Origin: Methanobacteriota archaeon
Lineage (GTDB): Archaea > Halobacteriota > Methanomicrobia > Methanomicrobiales > Methanomicrobiaceae
Direction of reading: 5' to 3'
Assembly (NCBI GenBank): GCA_016841665.1
Contig: JAENYT010000004.1
Span: 55,200-119,199 of the forward strand
DNA length: 64,000 bases
The notes beneath the pieces were generated by a model, which was given only the letters and a program-made list of their open reading frames with translations, was not told the origin of the DNA and did not search any database. Positions 52,384-61,045 of this stretch are shown here, one piece after another; the first letter of the stretch is position 1; the number at the start of each line of letters is the position of its first letter. The position numbers and the translations under genes were made by a program.

Positions 52384-52629
52384 ATGGCGCAATCATGGAA
52401 AGAAGCAAAAATCGAGGCCGAGAAAGAGCGGTGCGAACTGGTGTTCCACGATTTTGATCGCGGCAGCTACGGGGCATGCAGGCCGGACAAGCGGCAGGGA
52501 CACTTTATGTGCGGGCGGTTCGTGGAGCACCACTGCATCAGCATGCCCGCACGCTTCAGCGAAGAGGAACTTGAAGAGAAAGAAAAGAGGTTTCTGGAGG
52601 AGAACCCCGACTGGCAAAAAGAGGCTTAA
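52384..52629 (+). CDS. Small Cys/His protein of unknown function
   Basis: 81 residues, with GAGGAGGAAAT before the ATG. It contains RCELVFHDFD, YGACRPD, HFMCGRFVEHHCIS, with four Cys and several His that could bind a metal, and an acidic helical C-terminus (SEEELEEKEKRFLEE). It follows the small membrane protein by 38 bases. Not recognised. Confidence 0.65.
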   Translation: MAQSWKEAKIEAEKERCELVFHDFDRGSYGACRPDKRQGHFMCGRFVEHHCISMPARFSEEELEEKEKRFLEENPDWQKEA

Positions 52630-52705
52630 CCGATCGGTGGTGCGGGCACGAAACACAGGTATTTCGGCAGCCCGGACCACATGGTATGCAGGAGCGCAGG
52701 AACCG

Positions 52706-53071
52706 ATGAACGGGACGAAACACACACTTGCTGAGATGCGGGAATTGATCAGGGCGATGGGCGAACAGGACCCGGAAAAAATGGCAGCCTTCCATACCCT
52801 GCTCGTCACCCTTAGAAAGGGGGAGACCCTGGACAGAAAAGTCAAGGAGCTCATTGCGGTTGCACTTGCCGTCTCCTCTCACTGCACGTGGTGCATTGCC
52901 TACCATGTCAGGGAAGCGCTCGCCGCAGGCGCCACCGATGAGGAGGTCATGCAGGCCGCATGGATGGCCGTGCTCATGGGAGGCGCCCCCTCGCTCATGT
53001 ATGCCGGTGTGGCGATGGACGCCCTCGAGGACCTGCGGGGCGAACAGGACCGGTGGCAGGGCTATCCCTGA
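52706..53071 (+). CDS. Carboxymuconolactone decarboxylase (AhpD-like) family protein
   Basis: 121 residues from MNGTKHTLAEMRELIRAMG. The helical core has the peroxiredoxin-reductase-like motif SSHCTWCIAYHVREAL (Cys-x2-Cys plus His), as in AhpD-type alkylhydroperoxidases. REL-type VKELIAVALAV precedes it. Probable redox role; the natural partner is unknown. GGAGCGCAGGA is upstream of the start. Confidence 0.88.
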   Translation: MNGTKHTLAEMRELIRAMGEQDPEKMAAFHTLLVTLRKGETLDRKVKELIAVALAVSSHCTWCIAYHVREALAAGATDEEVMQAAWMAVLMGGAPSLMYAGVAMDALEDLRGEQDRWQGYP

Positions 53072-53095
53072 CCCGCTGACCGGCATCCCATCCCA

Positions 53096-53650
53096 TCATT
53101 TCTTCAGGCGCAGGGCCACAATCGCCAATGCCACAATGATCCCCCCAACGCATGCAGCCATATCCCTGCCCACCCCGGGCGCCGCCGTCGGTTCCGACAC
53201 CGCTGTCGCGGTCACCGCCGGTGATGGTGTTGCTTCAGGGGAGGGAGAGGCGGAAGGCTCCGTCGTTTCCGCCGGGCCGGGAAGGAGGGTGAATTGCGCC
53301 GTATCGGTTGCATCAGTGCCCACCACCTCCGCGGTCACGAGGTATTCACCAGGGGCGAGGGCCGTAGTGTCCACCACAACCGACCAGCGGTTCTCCCCCT
53401 GTTCCTCCACGATTTCGGTGGTCTCCGCATACCCGGTGACCGCGACCGGTTCTGTCTTGTTGGTGGGCGCAAAGGAGAGCGGCTGCACCTCGACGTGCAC
53501 ACGGTTTCCGGAGGAGAAGGTCGTGGTGCCCGAAATGGTGAGGGTGTCGCCGGCCACGATCCCCTCCTCCGGCGAGAGCGTGATCTCCGCAGCCACGGGG
53601 GTTGCGAGCAGGATCAGCAGGACGGCAATTCCTGCAATCTTGAGGGTCAT
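53096..53650 (-). CDS. Exported surface protein with C-terminal membrane anchor
   Basis: 184 residues. A signal peptide (ILLATPVAA cleavage region, about 5-21) precedes a beta-rich domain (ITLSPEEGIVAGDTLTISGTT, Ig-like), a Ser/Pro/Thr linker, and a C-terminal Gly/Ala helix followed by RLKK. The APGVGRD before the helix faintly resembles PGF-type archaeosortase sorting tails. Similar proteins occur as S-layer-associated factors in Methanomicrobiales. Function unknown. Confidence 0.75.
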   Translation of the reverse strand: MTLKIAGIAVLLILLATPVAAEITLSPEEGIVAGDTLTISGTTTFSSGNRVHVEVQPLSFAPTNKTEPVAVTGYAETTEIVEEQGENRWSVVVDTTALAPGEYLVTAEVVGTDATDTAQFTLLPGPAETTEPSASPSPEATPSPAVTATAVSEPTAAPGVGRDMAACVGGIIVALAIVALRLKK

Positions 53651-53794
53651 ACATCATCACCTCACATGGTTGTGTACGTGTCACTCCGGGTCATCAGGGT
53701 ATGAATACTTTTTGTGCGGCGCGCAATGCATCCCGGCAGGCAGAGGATATTATTGATGAATACCTTTATTCTTCGTTACAGCGTCTTTTCCCCT

Positions 53795-54274
53795 ATGGAG
53801 CTGAAGGAACAACTGACCAGCGTGCCCGGTATGCTCAGGCCCTTCAAAAAGTACCTCATGGAATCAGGATTGAACGACGGCGACCAGGTGGTCTTCTACG
53901 GCTGCCCGGGAACCTGCACCCCGTTTATCGAGCTTCTCGGATTCGCAGTCCGGGACCTTCCCTTCGAACTGGTGTTCGTCCCGTTCATTGACGAGTCGAA
54001 GGCAAAGATCATACGCCCGGTGCCTGATGTCGGGATGCAGGTGTCCGATGAGGCGCCGGCGCTGGACCCGAAGGTGGTCGTGCTCATGGGCGGCCTCTCG
54101 ATGCCGAATATGCCGGTATCTGCCGAAATGGTCAAAGACATCATATCCGGCTACGAGGCAAGAATTGTCGGCGTGAGTTTCATGGAGATGTTTAAAAAAG
54201 CCGGATGGTCTGATGAAATCGAGTTTGACCTGCTCATCGACGCCACCATCGATCCGGTCAGCGTCTGGGGATAA
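53795..54274 (+). CDS. DUF2124-family protein
   Basis: 159 residues from MELKEQLTSVPGMLRPFK. The conserved stretches GDQVVFYGCPGTCTPFIELL, VFVPFIDESKAK, VVVLMGGLSMPN and FDLLIDATIDPVSVWG match the methanogen-specific DUF2124. The Cys-x3-Cys with an adjacent Gly-rich loop hints at cofactor or metal binding. A TATA-like CTTTATTC about 27 bases upstream suggests a near-leaderless message; in-frame ATGs at 53756 and upstream are alternatives. Confidence 0.85.
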   Translation: MELKEQLTSVPGMLRPFKKYLMESGLNDGDQVVFYGCPGTCTPFIELLGFAVRDLPFELVFVPFIDESKAKIIRPVPDVGMQVSDEAPALDPKVVVLMGGLSMPNMPVSAEMVKDIISGYEARIVGVSFMEMFKKAGWSDEIEFDLLIDATIDPVSVWG

Positions 54275-54296
54275 CGAAGAGGAACGTAGGGAGACT

Positions 54297-54732
54297 TCAG
54301 GTCCCCCAGTAGGCTTCGAGGATCTGCCCGATAAACCCTCTCCTTTTTTCGTGCATTCTCCACGGACGCATTCCACACCCTTCGGGTCGCCAGGTTTGCG
54401 CAGGGCCACCGCTGCCCATGCCGCGGGAATATTGGCTTCCGATGCCTTCGCATAGGGGGCCCGATCAGAGGATCTACTGCCGGCTTGTCTGTGGTACCGG
54501 GACCCATCACCAAACCTCCAGCGACTTGGAGATCGGGATCCCTGGATGGTACGCGATCAGCTTCAGCACTGCCGCTGTTCCGATCGACCTGAGTGCCCTG
54601 GCAAGCCCTCGCTTTCCTGTCGATGTTTCCGTGCATGAGCATCTCAATCAGGATTTCGACATCCTGCACGGGATGCTCTGCCTCGAACGTTCCTGTGTTC
54701 TGATCTCTTGTGGTTCCTTCGCGTTCAGGCAT
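54297..54732 (-). pseudogene. Decayed HEAT-repeat protein gene
   Basis: The minus strand opens MPEREGTTRDQNTGTF and VEILIEMLMHGNIDRKARA, then similarity shifts frame to RALRSIGTAAVLKLIAY and hits a stop. It resumes as DKPAVDPLIG in another frame and then AWAAVALRKPGD. It ends in yet another frame with RRGFIGQILEAYWGT and a stop at 54297-54299. These are HEAT/PBS-lyase-type helical repeats broken by at least three frameshifts. No intact frame spans them. It sits alone between the DUF2124 gene and the PAS regulator, with no other gene in 54275-54891. Confidence 0.65.
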
Positions 54733-54891
54733 GGTTCGCGCCCTCCCCGGCATACCGGTATGATAGTCGGGGGTTACGGTAATATGCGGGATTGAAGGGC
54801 GTGGCACTTCTGGTGGCCATTAGCCCTACATTTGTATTCTGGCCCCCCCATCCCGTTCAACAACATACCTGTCACTGCCGGTGGCGATGCA

Positions 54892-55857
54892 TCACCCCTT
54901 CGATCCTGCGGAGACCTCATCACGGGCATTCCGCCGGGATTCGGAGACATCCTCATAGACGATGAACTGCGTCCCGTCACTTATGGTGATGGCCCGAAAC
55001 AGAATTTCCATCACCGATCCGTTCTTGCAGGTGACCGGAAACGTACGCGGCCTCGGCTCCCCCACCCCAGAATGCAGGAGATCCTCTTTCCACGCCCGAA
55101 GAGCCTTTCGGCGGATCCCGGGATCAGGATACGCACGGGAAAACCACGCCCTGCCCGAGGGAATATCCAGGAGCGTGTAGCCGAATGTCTCCACGAATTT
55201 CTTGTTCAGGAATACATAATTCCCCGATGCATCGAGAATTGAGATGGGAAAGGGGGCATTTTCGGCGAGGCTGCGGAACCGCTCCTCGCTCTTCATAAGG
55301 GAATGTTCCGCCCCCTTCTTATCGGTGATATCTTCCATGGTGATGACGAGACCCCGGTCCCCCTCTTCGAGCACTGTGGGGATGCACCTGACATGGAAAT
55401 ACCTGCGGGACCGCACATCGTCGTACTCCACATCAAACGACTGTTCCTCACCGGCAATGCCGCGCTCCACCGATGCACGCAGATCCGCGTCCGCAAACAC
55501 CGGTATCAATCCGTTGTACATGGATGCCCCGAGGACATCATTGCGGGTCCTGCCGATGAAACGAAGAAACCGGTCATTGATCTGGATGATGTTTCCCCCC
55601 GCGTTGAGAATGACCATGAGGTCCGATGAATAGCTGAGCACGGTGGCCAGGGGAATCCGACGCGACAACGAGTACACTTTTGCATTTCCCACGTTCTCCA
55701 CCGTAACATGACCGGATACCAGCAGCATCTGGAGATACTTTGACACCGAGTTCCGGTTCATCTTTGTTGCCCGGGAGATCTCCGTGATGGTCATCCCCCG
55801 GGCTTTGAACCTGAGAAGATTGAGCAATCTCGTCGTGGGGTCCTGCTCAAGCTGCAT
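54892..55857 (-). CDS. HTH regulator with two PAS domains
   Basis: 321 residues. An N-terminal winged helix (RLLNLLRFKARGMTITEISRATKMNRNSVSKYLQMLLVSGHV) is followed by PAS domain 1 (LSYSSDLMVILNAGGNIIQINDRFLRFIGRT) with a PAC-like end (RGLVITMEDITDKK). PAS domain 2 then follows (FRSLAENAPFPISILDASGNYVFLNKKFVETFGY). There is no kinase domain, so it looks like a one-component DNA-binding sensor. The start is chosen from a TATA element 28 bases upstream, which implies a leaderless mRNA. Target unknown; it sits just after the frh operon, in the same orientation. Confidence 0.85.
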   Translation of the reverse strand: MQLEQDPTTRLLNLLRFKARGMTITEISRATKMNRNSVSKYLQMLLVSGHVTVENVGNAKVYSLSRRIPLATVLSYSSDLMVILNAGGNIIQINDRFLRFIGRTRNDVLGASMYNGLIPVFADADLRASVERGIAGEEQSFDVEYDDVRSRRYFHVRCIPTVLEEGDRGLVITMEDITDKKGAEHSLMKSEERFRSLAENAPFPISILDASGNYVFLNKKFVETFGYTLLDIPSGRAWFSRAYPDPGIRRKALRAWKEDLLHSGVGEPRPRTFPVTCKNGSVMEILFRAITISDGTQFIVYEDVSESRRNARDEVSAGSKG

Positions 55858-55880
55858 CAGTTGACTGTTTATTTGCGTGT

Positions 55881-55893
55881 ATTTATAAATAAG
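55881..55893 (-). promoter_or_regulatory. TATA element of the PAS-HTH regulator
   Basis: Minus-strand TTATTTATAAATA, centred about 29 bases before the ATG at 55857. Typical for a leaderless archaeal gene. Confidence 0.5.
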
Positions 55894-56005
55894 CAATGAT
55901 TATTTGTGCACATATTCCATGCAGATACATAGCCTCTATTTTCCATTATTTACCCGCAATCAAGAGAACTGCAACAGTATCCGATCTGCTGCCGAAAAAC
56001 CGGGA

Positions 56006-56027
56006 TACCGGGCAAAAAAAGAGAGAT
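56006..56027 (-). terminator. T-rich terminator of the frh operon
   Basis: Immediately after the frhB stop the minus strand reads CTCTAAATCTCTCTTTTTTT, a run of seven T suited to archaeal termination. Confidence 0.55.
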
Positions 56028-56903
56028 TTAGAGGTAAGAGCGCAGCGCTTTGCCTGACCCGTCCGCCCTCACACCGAAGGTTGCACGCTCATCGACGTGC
56101 TTCTGGTTCTTGGTGATCTTGTCGGTTGCCAGCTTGGTAACCAGCTCAAGACCGGGTTTGACCTCTTCGATGGGCTTGGTTTCGAAACATCCGGCGGCCA
56201 TTGCCTTTGCCCAGATATCATCGCCGTTCTTCGTGCGGACAAAGACCGTGCTCCATCCGTCGGGGCTGCCGACGGATCCGGTGGAGACGTCGGCGAGGTT
56301 TGCCACGTAATCCAGGCACACATGGCAGCCGGGCTGCACGAACTTCAGCGTGTGCTTGAGCGGCATCTGCGACACGGCACCGCGTTCGGTGTACACCGAA
56401 TACTTGCCCTTCCCGATGTCCATCTTGGCCGCAGACTCCAGCTTCACGTTGCAGAAGTCCTCGGTCATTGCCTCAAATCCCTGGTACGGGAAATTCTCCA
56501 TACAGAAGATTCCGACGGCGAGGGCAATCTTGTCGCCGACATACCGCATGCCGACAGGGTAGAGCTGCGCTTTGCGCACGGCCTGCATCTGGCACGGCGT
56601 TCCCACCACTCCGACCTTGTCAAGGCCGTAGGAGCGGGTCGCCTCCTTGAGCAGCGCCATGTTGGGGCAGATGTTGTACCGGGTGCCCTGGGCTGCGAAG
56701 AGTTCCTGCTTCGTCGTCGCCACGATCGGCTCGGGCTGCCACGGCTGTTCACCCTGTCCCGCAACGATCGCACCGTCGATGATACCTTCATCGAGGGCGA
56801 ATGCGAAGAGCTGGGTGACGATGCCGCCGTCCTGTGCGCGTGCCAGGATCGATCTGTCCGTCGCACGTGCGGAAACGCACTGCTTGTAATTGCCGAGTAC
56901 CAT
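56028..56903 (-). CDS. frhB: F420-reducing hydrogenase beta subunit FrhB
   Basis: Carries FAD and a [4Fe-4S] cluster and passes electrons from H2 to F420. 291 residues from MVLGNYKQCVSARA, with GGGAGGTGAG just upstream inside the frhG end. Visible family features: QDGGIVTQLFAFAL, NICPNMALLKEATRSYGLDKVGVVGTPCQMQAVRKAQLYP, MENFPYQGF, and PGCHVCLDYVANLADVSTGSVGSPDGW with Cys ligands. Last gene of the operon, one base after the frhG stop. Confidence 0.96.
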   Translation of the reverse strand: MVLGNYKQCVSARATDRSILARAQDGGIVTQLFAFALDEGIIDGAIVAGQGEQPWQPEPIVATTKQELFAAQGTRYNICPNMALLKEATRSYGLDKVGVVGTPCQMQAVRKAQLYPVGMRYVGDKIALAVGIFCMENFPYQGFEAMTEDFCNVKLESAAKMDIGKGKYSVYTERGAVSQMPLKHTLKFVQPGCHVCLDYVANLADVSTGSVGSPDGWSTVFVRTKNGDDIWAKAMAAGCFETKPIEEVKPGLELVTKLATDKITKNQKHVDERATFGVRADGSGKALRSYL

Positions 56904-56904
56904 G

Positions 56905-57864
56905 TTACTCACCTCCCGTTCCCATCGCAGCTGCAACCAGTTCGGTGATGCCCTCAAATTCATTGATGACATCCATGTTCAGGAAGCTGCGCGGGCACTG
57001 TGCATAGCATGCACCGCATTTGATGCACAGGCTGGTGTCGATCTGGGGCTTGCCGAAGACCATGTCGATGGCCCGGACAGGGCAGCTGGCCGCACAGAGG
57101 CCGCATCCCATGCAGAGGCTCTGGTTGATGACGTCAAACATCAGGTCGCATCCGCATGCCTCGGTACCGCGCTTGGCTAGATCCATGAGCGGCTTGAGGT
57201 AGCTCGTTGCCAGCTCCTTCTGCTCATCACTACCTTTCAGCAGCAGGTAGGCCATCACTGCCACGTGCAGGATCTGCTGCGGTGTCGGGGCACATCCGGG
57301 AATGTACAGATCGACATCGATCACGTCGCCGATGGGCAAGAACGCTTCGTGTGAGGGCTGGTTCCACTGACCGCCGCGGCCGAAACGTGTAACGTTCCCA
57401 TAACATGCACAACCGCCGAGGGCGACGACAATCTTCGAGTTCTTTCTCGTTTCCCGAAGCTCTTCGACCGCGAGGTCCTGATTCAGACAGACAGAACCCT
57501 CCACGAATGCGACGTCCATTTCCGGCACGTGGCGCACGTCGGCGAGGGTCAGGTCATAGACCCAGTCCACGTAGTCGTCGAGGAGCTTGAATAATCCTTC
57601 ATAGTTGTCTGCGAGCGACACGAGACACCCGGTACATCCGCTCAGGTGCACGTGTCCCGCTGTAATCTTTTCTGCCACAGGCTTTTCCTCCTTTGTAACT
57701 TCCACCTTTTGTTCGATTTTCACATCACCGGGTTTTTCGGCAGGTTTCTCCACCACTTCGGCAACCGGTTGCACCACCGGTTTTTCCTCAGGTTTCGGTG
57801 GAGACTTCGTTGTCTCCTGCCCTTCCCCCGTAATGAGTTTCTTGAGGGCCGACAGTAGTCCCAT
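56905..57864 (-). CDS. frhG: F420-reducing hydrogenase gamma (small) subunit FrhG, with N-terminal extension
   Basis: 319 residues, longer than usual. The hydrogenase small-subunit core starts near residue 68 (GHVHLSGCTGCLVSLADNYEGL). It includes GGCACYGNVTRFG and PGCAPTPQQI for the proximal cluster, then two ferredoxin-type motifs, CMGCGLCAASCPVRA and CIKCGACYAQCPRS. Residues 1-12 (MGLLSALKKLITG) could form an amphipathic helix. Residues 13-66 are a Lys/Pro/Glu/Val low-complexity linker. The first 77 bases overlap frhD in another frame. Confidence 0.95.
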   Translation of the reverse strand: MGLLSALKKLITGEGQETTKSPPKPEEKPVVQPVAEVVEKPAEKPGDVKIEQKVEVTKEEKPVAEKITAGHVHLSGCTGCLVSLADNYEGLFKLLDDYVDWVYDLTLADVRHVPEMDVAFVEGSVCLNQDLAVEELRETRKNSKIVVALGGCACYGNVTRFGRGGQWNQPSHEAFLPIGDVIDVDLYIPGCAPTPQQILHVAVMAYLLLKGSDEQKELATSYLKPLMDLAKRGTEACGCDLMFDVINQSLCMGCGLCAASCPVRAIDMVFGKPQIDTSLCIKCGACYAQCPRSFLNMDVINEFEGITELVAAAMGTGGE

Positions 57865-58357
57865 AATCCACTCCTATTTCATCGAGTACGAGATGTACTG
57901 CTTTAGGAATGGCCTTTTTTACCGGTTCAGTGACCCAATACTCCGAATCCTGAGATTCATTGGTGATTTGGGAAATCTCGGTATTTTGCGGCTGGCATCC
58001 GAATATCACAATGTCCATGCGGTGTTTCAACACCTGGAGCGGTTCCTTCAGACCCCACGAATGCGGATCGGTATAGCTCCCCGGCGGCAGGAAATCCGGC
58101 GTAATCCGGGTTATTTGTCCGGGCTCACCTCCAAAGTCGAGGATATCCACGATCACCATCTTTTTCACCGGCGCGTTCGACTGCGCCATCAGGGTGAACA
58201 GGTAGTGCGGACCTGCAAGACCCGCATCGATCATCTTCACATTCTCGGGGAGCGTGAGCTTCTTCATATCGGCGATCACCGCAGGGCCGAACCCATCATC
58301 GGTCTGCAGGGGGTTCCCGCACCCGATGATCATGTACTCTGCATACCAGTCAGACAT
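57788..58357 (-). CDS. frhD: F420-reducing hydrogenase maturation protease FrhD
   Basis: Endopeptidase that trims the FrhA C-terminus after nickel insertion. 189 residues from MSDWYAEYMIIGCGNPLQTDDGFG; the GCGNPLQTDDGFGP segment has the Glu/Asp-type nickel site of HycI/HyaD proteases, and later VIFGCQPQNTEIS fits. The first codon of the longer frame is TTG; the ATG is preferred. The C-terminal 26 or so residues (DYGTTVGPQETHYGGRAGD) are encoded by the overlap with frhG and look unlike the family, so a lost stop codon is possible. Confidence 0.9.
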   Translation of the reverse strand: MSDWYAEYMIIGCGNPLQTDDGFGPAVIADMKKLTLPENVKMIDAGLAGPHYLFTLMAQSNAPVKKMVIVDILDFGGEPGQITRITPDFLPPGSYTDPHSWGLKEPLQVLKHRMDIVIFGCQPQNTEISQITNESQDSEYWVTEPVKKAIPKAVHLVLDEIGVDYGTTVGPQETHYGGRAGDNEVSTET

Positions 58358-58367
58358 ACCGGGACAC

Positions 58368-59738
58368 TCACTGAACAAGCTTCTGGGCCACTACCTTCTT
58401 TGATTCGTCGACTACGAGCATGTGGGTTGCACAGGACACACACGGGTCGTAAGCACGGACGATGACCTCAGCGAGCTGCCAGGGTGCACCCTCAAGCGCA
58501 CGGCTGCACGTGGGGAAGTTCCAGGTGGTCGGCACGAGCAGGGAATACCACGCAACTTTGCCGTCCTTGACCTTCGCCAGGTGGACGTCGGTTCCGCGGG
58601 GGGCCTCGTTGGCGCACCATCCGAGCGAGCCGTCTCCCTGGGGGATCTCGTCTGCAAGCACGCTGCCGGAGGTGTCCAGAGCGTCAATTGCCTCTATCAT
58701 GGAGTACAGACAGTCGGGGTATTCCATCTGGCGTGCGATCTGCAGGCCCATGGCTCCCTTGTGGTCGTAGTTCCGGAAGATTGACAGACGTGCGCGGGGA
58801 CCGACCTCGACAGGTACGCCGTCATAGAGCGGCACACCGGTGCAAGCCTCCATCTGGGGCCATGCCATGGCGCCTGCGGGCGTGGTTCCGCCGATGGGGT
58901 AGTTCGGGTCGTCCATGGTGATCTCCATCTCGCCCATGTACCAGTCCCAGGGGCGGACCTCGGTCCAGCGTTCGGGGAACCAACGCTGGTCCACGTCGAG
59001 GCTGGAGTTTCCATAGAGGGGATCCACGGCCATGTAGCCCTGGTCGTGGTAGCCGAATTTCTCGGTCTTTGCCACTTCGGGGCCGTTTGCCACGGATGCG
59101 GCCTCACGGTTCTCCCAGTCCTTGAGGACGGTGATCATGAATTCCATCTGCTCGCGTGCGAGCACGGCGCCCTCCTTTGCCAGGTCATAGAGCTTTGCCT
59201 TGGCACGGGGGGTGATGTTCTTGTACATACCGCCCACACGGGGGTTGCTCGGGTGGATGGGCTCTCCGCCGGCGATCTCGCCGACCGTCTGGCCGATCTC
59301 ACGAAGCTTCTGGATCCGCCTTGCAACGGTCCTGACAGGTTCCTCGGGGGTGAACGGGTTGATGTGCGTATCCGTTCCGGGGAGGTACATGTCGGGGAGC
59401 GTGAGGATGTTGTGCAGGGCGTGGCTGTGCAGCCTGTTTGCACACTGCAGGATCACGCGGAGCAGGTATGCATCCTCGGGGATCTCACAGCAGATGGAGG
59501 CCTCCATCGCTTCAATGCCCGCAAGGGTGTGCGCAACCGGACAGATCCCACATACACGCGAAGAAATCTTGGGAACCTGGTGCATCGACTTTCCGATGGC
59601 GAGCTTCTCAATGCCCCTGACAGGCGTAAGGCTGAGCCAGTCACCGCGCTCGATGATGCCTTCGTCATTGACTTTCAGCACCAGCTTGGTGTGGCCTTCA
59701 TGCCTTGTGGTTGGGGAAATCTCTACTACTTTCGACAC
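58368..59738 (-). CDS. frhA: F420-reducing hydrogenase alpha (large, [NiFe]) subunit FrhA
   Basis: 456 residues, GTG start with AAGGCG upstream. N-terminal RVCGICPVAH holds the first pair of Ni ligands and the C-terminal DPCVSCATHML the second, so this is a Cys (not selenocysteine) enzyme. About 14 residues follow this His for FrhD to remove. ISPTTRHEGHTKLVLKV at the N-terminus is typical. H2 is oxidised at the Ni-Fe centre to supply F420H2 for methanogenesis. Confidence 0.97.
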   Translation of the reverse strand: MSKVVEISPTTRHEGHTKLVLKVNDEGIIERGDWLSLTPVRGIEKLAIGKSMHQVPKISSRVCGICPVAHTLAGIEAMEASICCEIPEDAYLLRVILQCANRLHSHALHNILTLPDMYLPGTDTHINPFTPEEPVRTVARRIQKLREIGQTVGEIAGGEPIHPSNPRVGGMYKNITPRAKAKLYDLAKEGAVLAREQMEFMITVLKDWENREAASVANGPEVAKTEKFGYHDQGYMAVDPLYGNSSLDVDQRWFPERWTEVRPWDWYMGEMEITMDDPNYPIGGTTPAGAMAWPQMEACTGVPLYDGVPVEVGPRARLSIFRNYDHKGAMGLQIARQMEYPDCLYSMIEAIDALDTSGSVLADEIPQGDGSLGWCANEAPRGTDVHLAKVKDGKVAWYSLLVPTTWNFPTCSRALEGAPWQLAEVIVRAYDPCVSCATHMLVVDESKKVVAQKLVQ

Positions 59739-59760
59739 TATTATCGCCTTACCATAGTTT

Positions 59761-59772
59761 CTGTTCGAACAG
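59761..59772. promoter_or_regulatory. 12-bp palindrome in the frhA leader
   Basis: CTGTTCGAACAG is a perfect inverted repeat, 22 bases before the frhA GTG. About 40 bases further upstream on the minus strand, GTTGC-AACATCAC-GCAAC can form a small hairpin. A TATA-like CATAAAATC near 59843-59851 would put both inside the leader. Either could be a regulator site for hydrogenase expression. Confidence 0.4.
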
Positions 59773-59984
59773 CTATACAGGAGTGTTCACACACGTTGCG
59801 TGATGTTGCAACACACGTACCGTAAACACGAGTACGTTAAGATTTTATGTCAGTTAAATGGTTAAAAACCCTTTTGATATTCCAGAAGGCTTATTATACG
59901 AATGCAGGCGATCGTAGCACCAATTATGTGAGGCAGGCCGCAGCCCGCAAATGAATGCAAAAAAAGAGTTGTTCAGAGACTTTT

Positions 59985-60923
59985 TCAGGCATATGAGCCG
60001 ATTTCCGCCCTCAGCTCAGCCATTGTCGCCTTGCGCTCGGCGTACGCATCGTGCTGGTGGATGCTCTCCTCGTTGGTCTGCCTGATGGTGACCAGCGAAT
60101 CGCCCGGCAGATCGGGGAATTCGTTCACCACCCGCTTCGCCATCTCACGGACGCAGTCCTCCACAAACCGGGCGTTGCGGTGGGCGGAAAATACCACATG
60201 GCTCTCGTCTCCGCGTTTGAGGAGTTCGTAGATCTGCGCACTCATGGAGTACTTCACGATGGCGATGATCGTTTCGAGCTCCACCCGCTGGTCATCATCG
60301 GTCTCGATGCAGAGATAGCCTTTGCCCCGCTGGTTGTGGGTGGCCATGGGCATCTCGTCGAGGAACGCGCTGATCGTCTCCTGGTCGACGTCAAGTGCAT
60401 GCAGCTTGCTTGCGGCGAGCTCCTTCATGATATTTTGCGCACAGGGGCAGGCGGTCATTCCCGTCACCTCGGCACCGATGCTCTTTCTCACGATCGGGTT
60501 GACCGCGTTGCGCTGCGCAATGGCGCTGGCGACGACCTTGACCACCTCGTGGCACTCGGTCTCCGAGACCGGCGTCTTTCTGCGCAGCATGTAGAGGCTC
60601 TTCATGTCCACCTCTGTTCTGTCCGCATACTCGTGGTAATCGAGAAGTTTGCGGGCAACGGCGTTGCACACTTCCTCGATGCCCTTGACCTCGCCTCCGA
60701 TGGCCTGCTGGAGCACCATATCGATAACCTCGAAATTCCGGGAGAGGTTCGCCCCCTTCAGGCTGCTTGGCAGATCCACGAAGACGTTGAACCTCGAGAT
60801 CAGGATGATGGGCCGCTTTCCGGGACGTGCGACTTCCACGAGCTTTTGGACATTCTTCACACCAACGCGGGTAAGGTTGATGCGCACTTCGGGCATGGTA
60901 GCCTGCGTATCAGGTAATTCCAT
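59985..60923 (-). CDS. mptA: GTP cyclohydrolase MptA
   Basis: Fe(II)-dependent enzyme that turns GTP into dihydroneopterin 2',3'-cyclic phosphate, the first step to tetrahydromethanopterin. 312 residues, FolE2/MptA family. Motifs include PEVRINLTRVGVKNVQKLV, FNVFVDLPSSLKGANLSRN, GMTACPCAQN with the family Cys, MATHNQRGKGYLCIE, and HRNARFVEDCVREMAKRV. GAGGT sits six bases before the ATG. Divergent from ilvC. Confidence 0.96.
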   Translation of the reverse strand: MELPDTQATMPEVRINLTRVGVKNVQKLVEVARPGKRPIILISRFNVFVDLPSSLKGANLSRNFEVIDMVLQQAIGGEVKGIEEVCNAVARKLLDYHEYADRTEVDMKSLYMLRRKTPVSETECHEVVKVVASAIAQRNAVNPIVRKSIGAEVTGMTACPCAQNIMKELAASKLHALDVDQETISAFLDEMPMATHNQRGKGYLCIETDDDQRVELETIIAIVKYSMSAQIYELLKRGDESHVVFSAHRNARFVEDCVREMAKRVVNEFPDLPGDSLVTIRQTNEESIHQHDAYAERKATMAELRAEIGSYA

Positions 60924-61045
60924 TGAGAAACCTCAGATCACACCAAATTCACCGTCGACTATTCGAGGGTAAAAGATTGAATGAAGGTTTTAAATTAGTC
61001 AATATAATAGTTATGAAGTTGACGAATAATTTCGGGTGACAGACC
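60924..61045. promoter_or_regulatory. Divergent mptA/ilvC promoter region
   Basis: A 122-base A/T-rich gap. For ilvC, GTTTTAAATTAG (near 60986-60997) sits far enough upstream for a start near 61020 and a short leader ending GGGTGA. The minus strand carries A/T-rich TATA candidates for mptA and the ribosome site GAGGT. No clear operator repeat was seen. Confidence 0.45.

Noticed and set aside
58368..58420. Selenocysteine at the FrhA nickel site
   Set aside because: The codon at this position is a Cys codon and the frame has no internal TGA.
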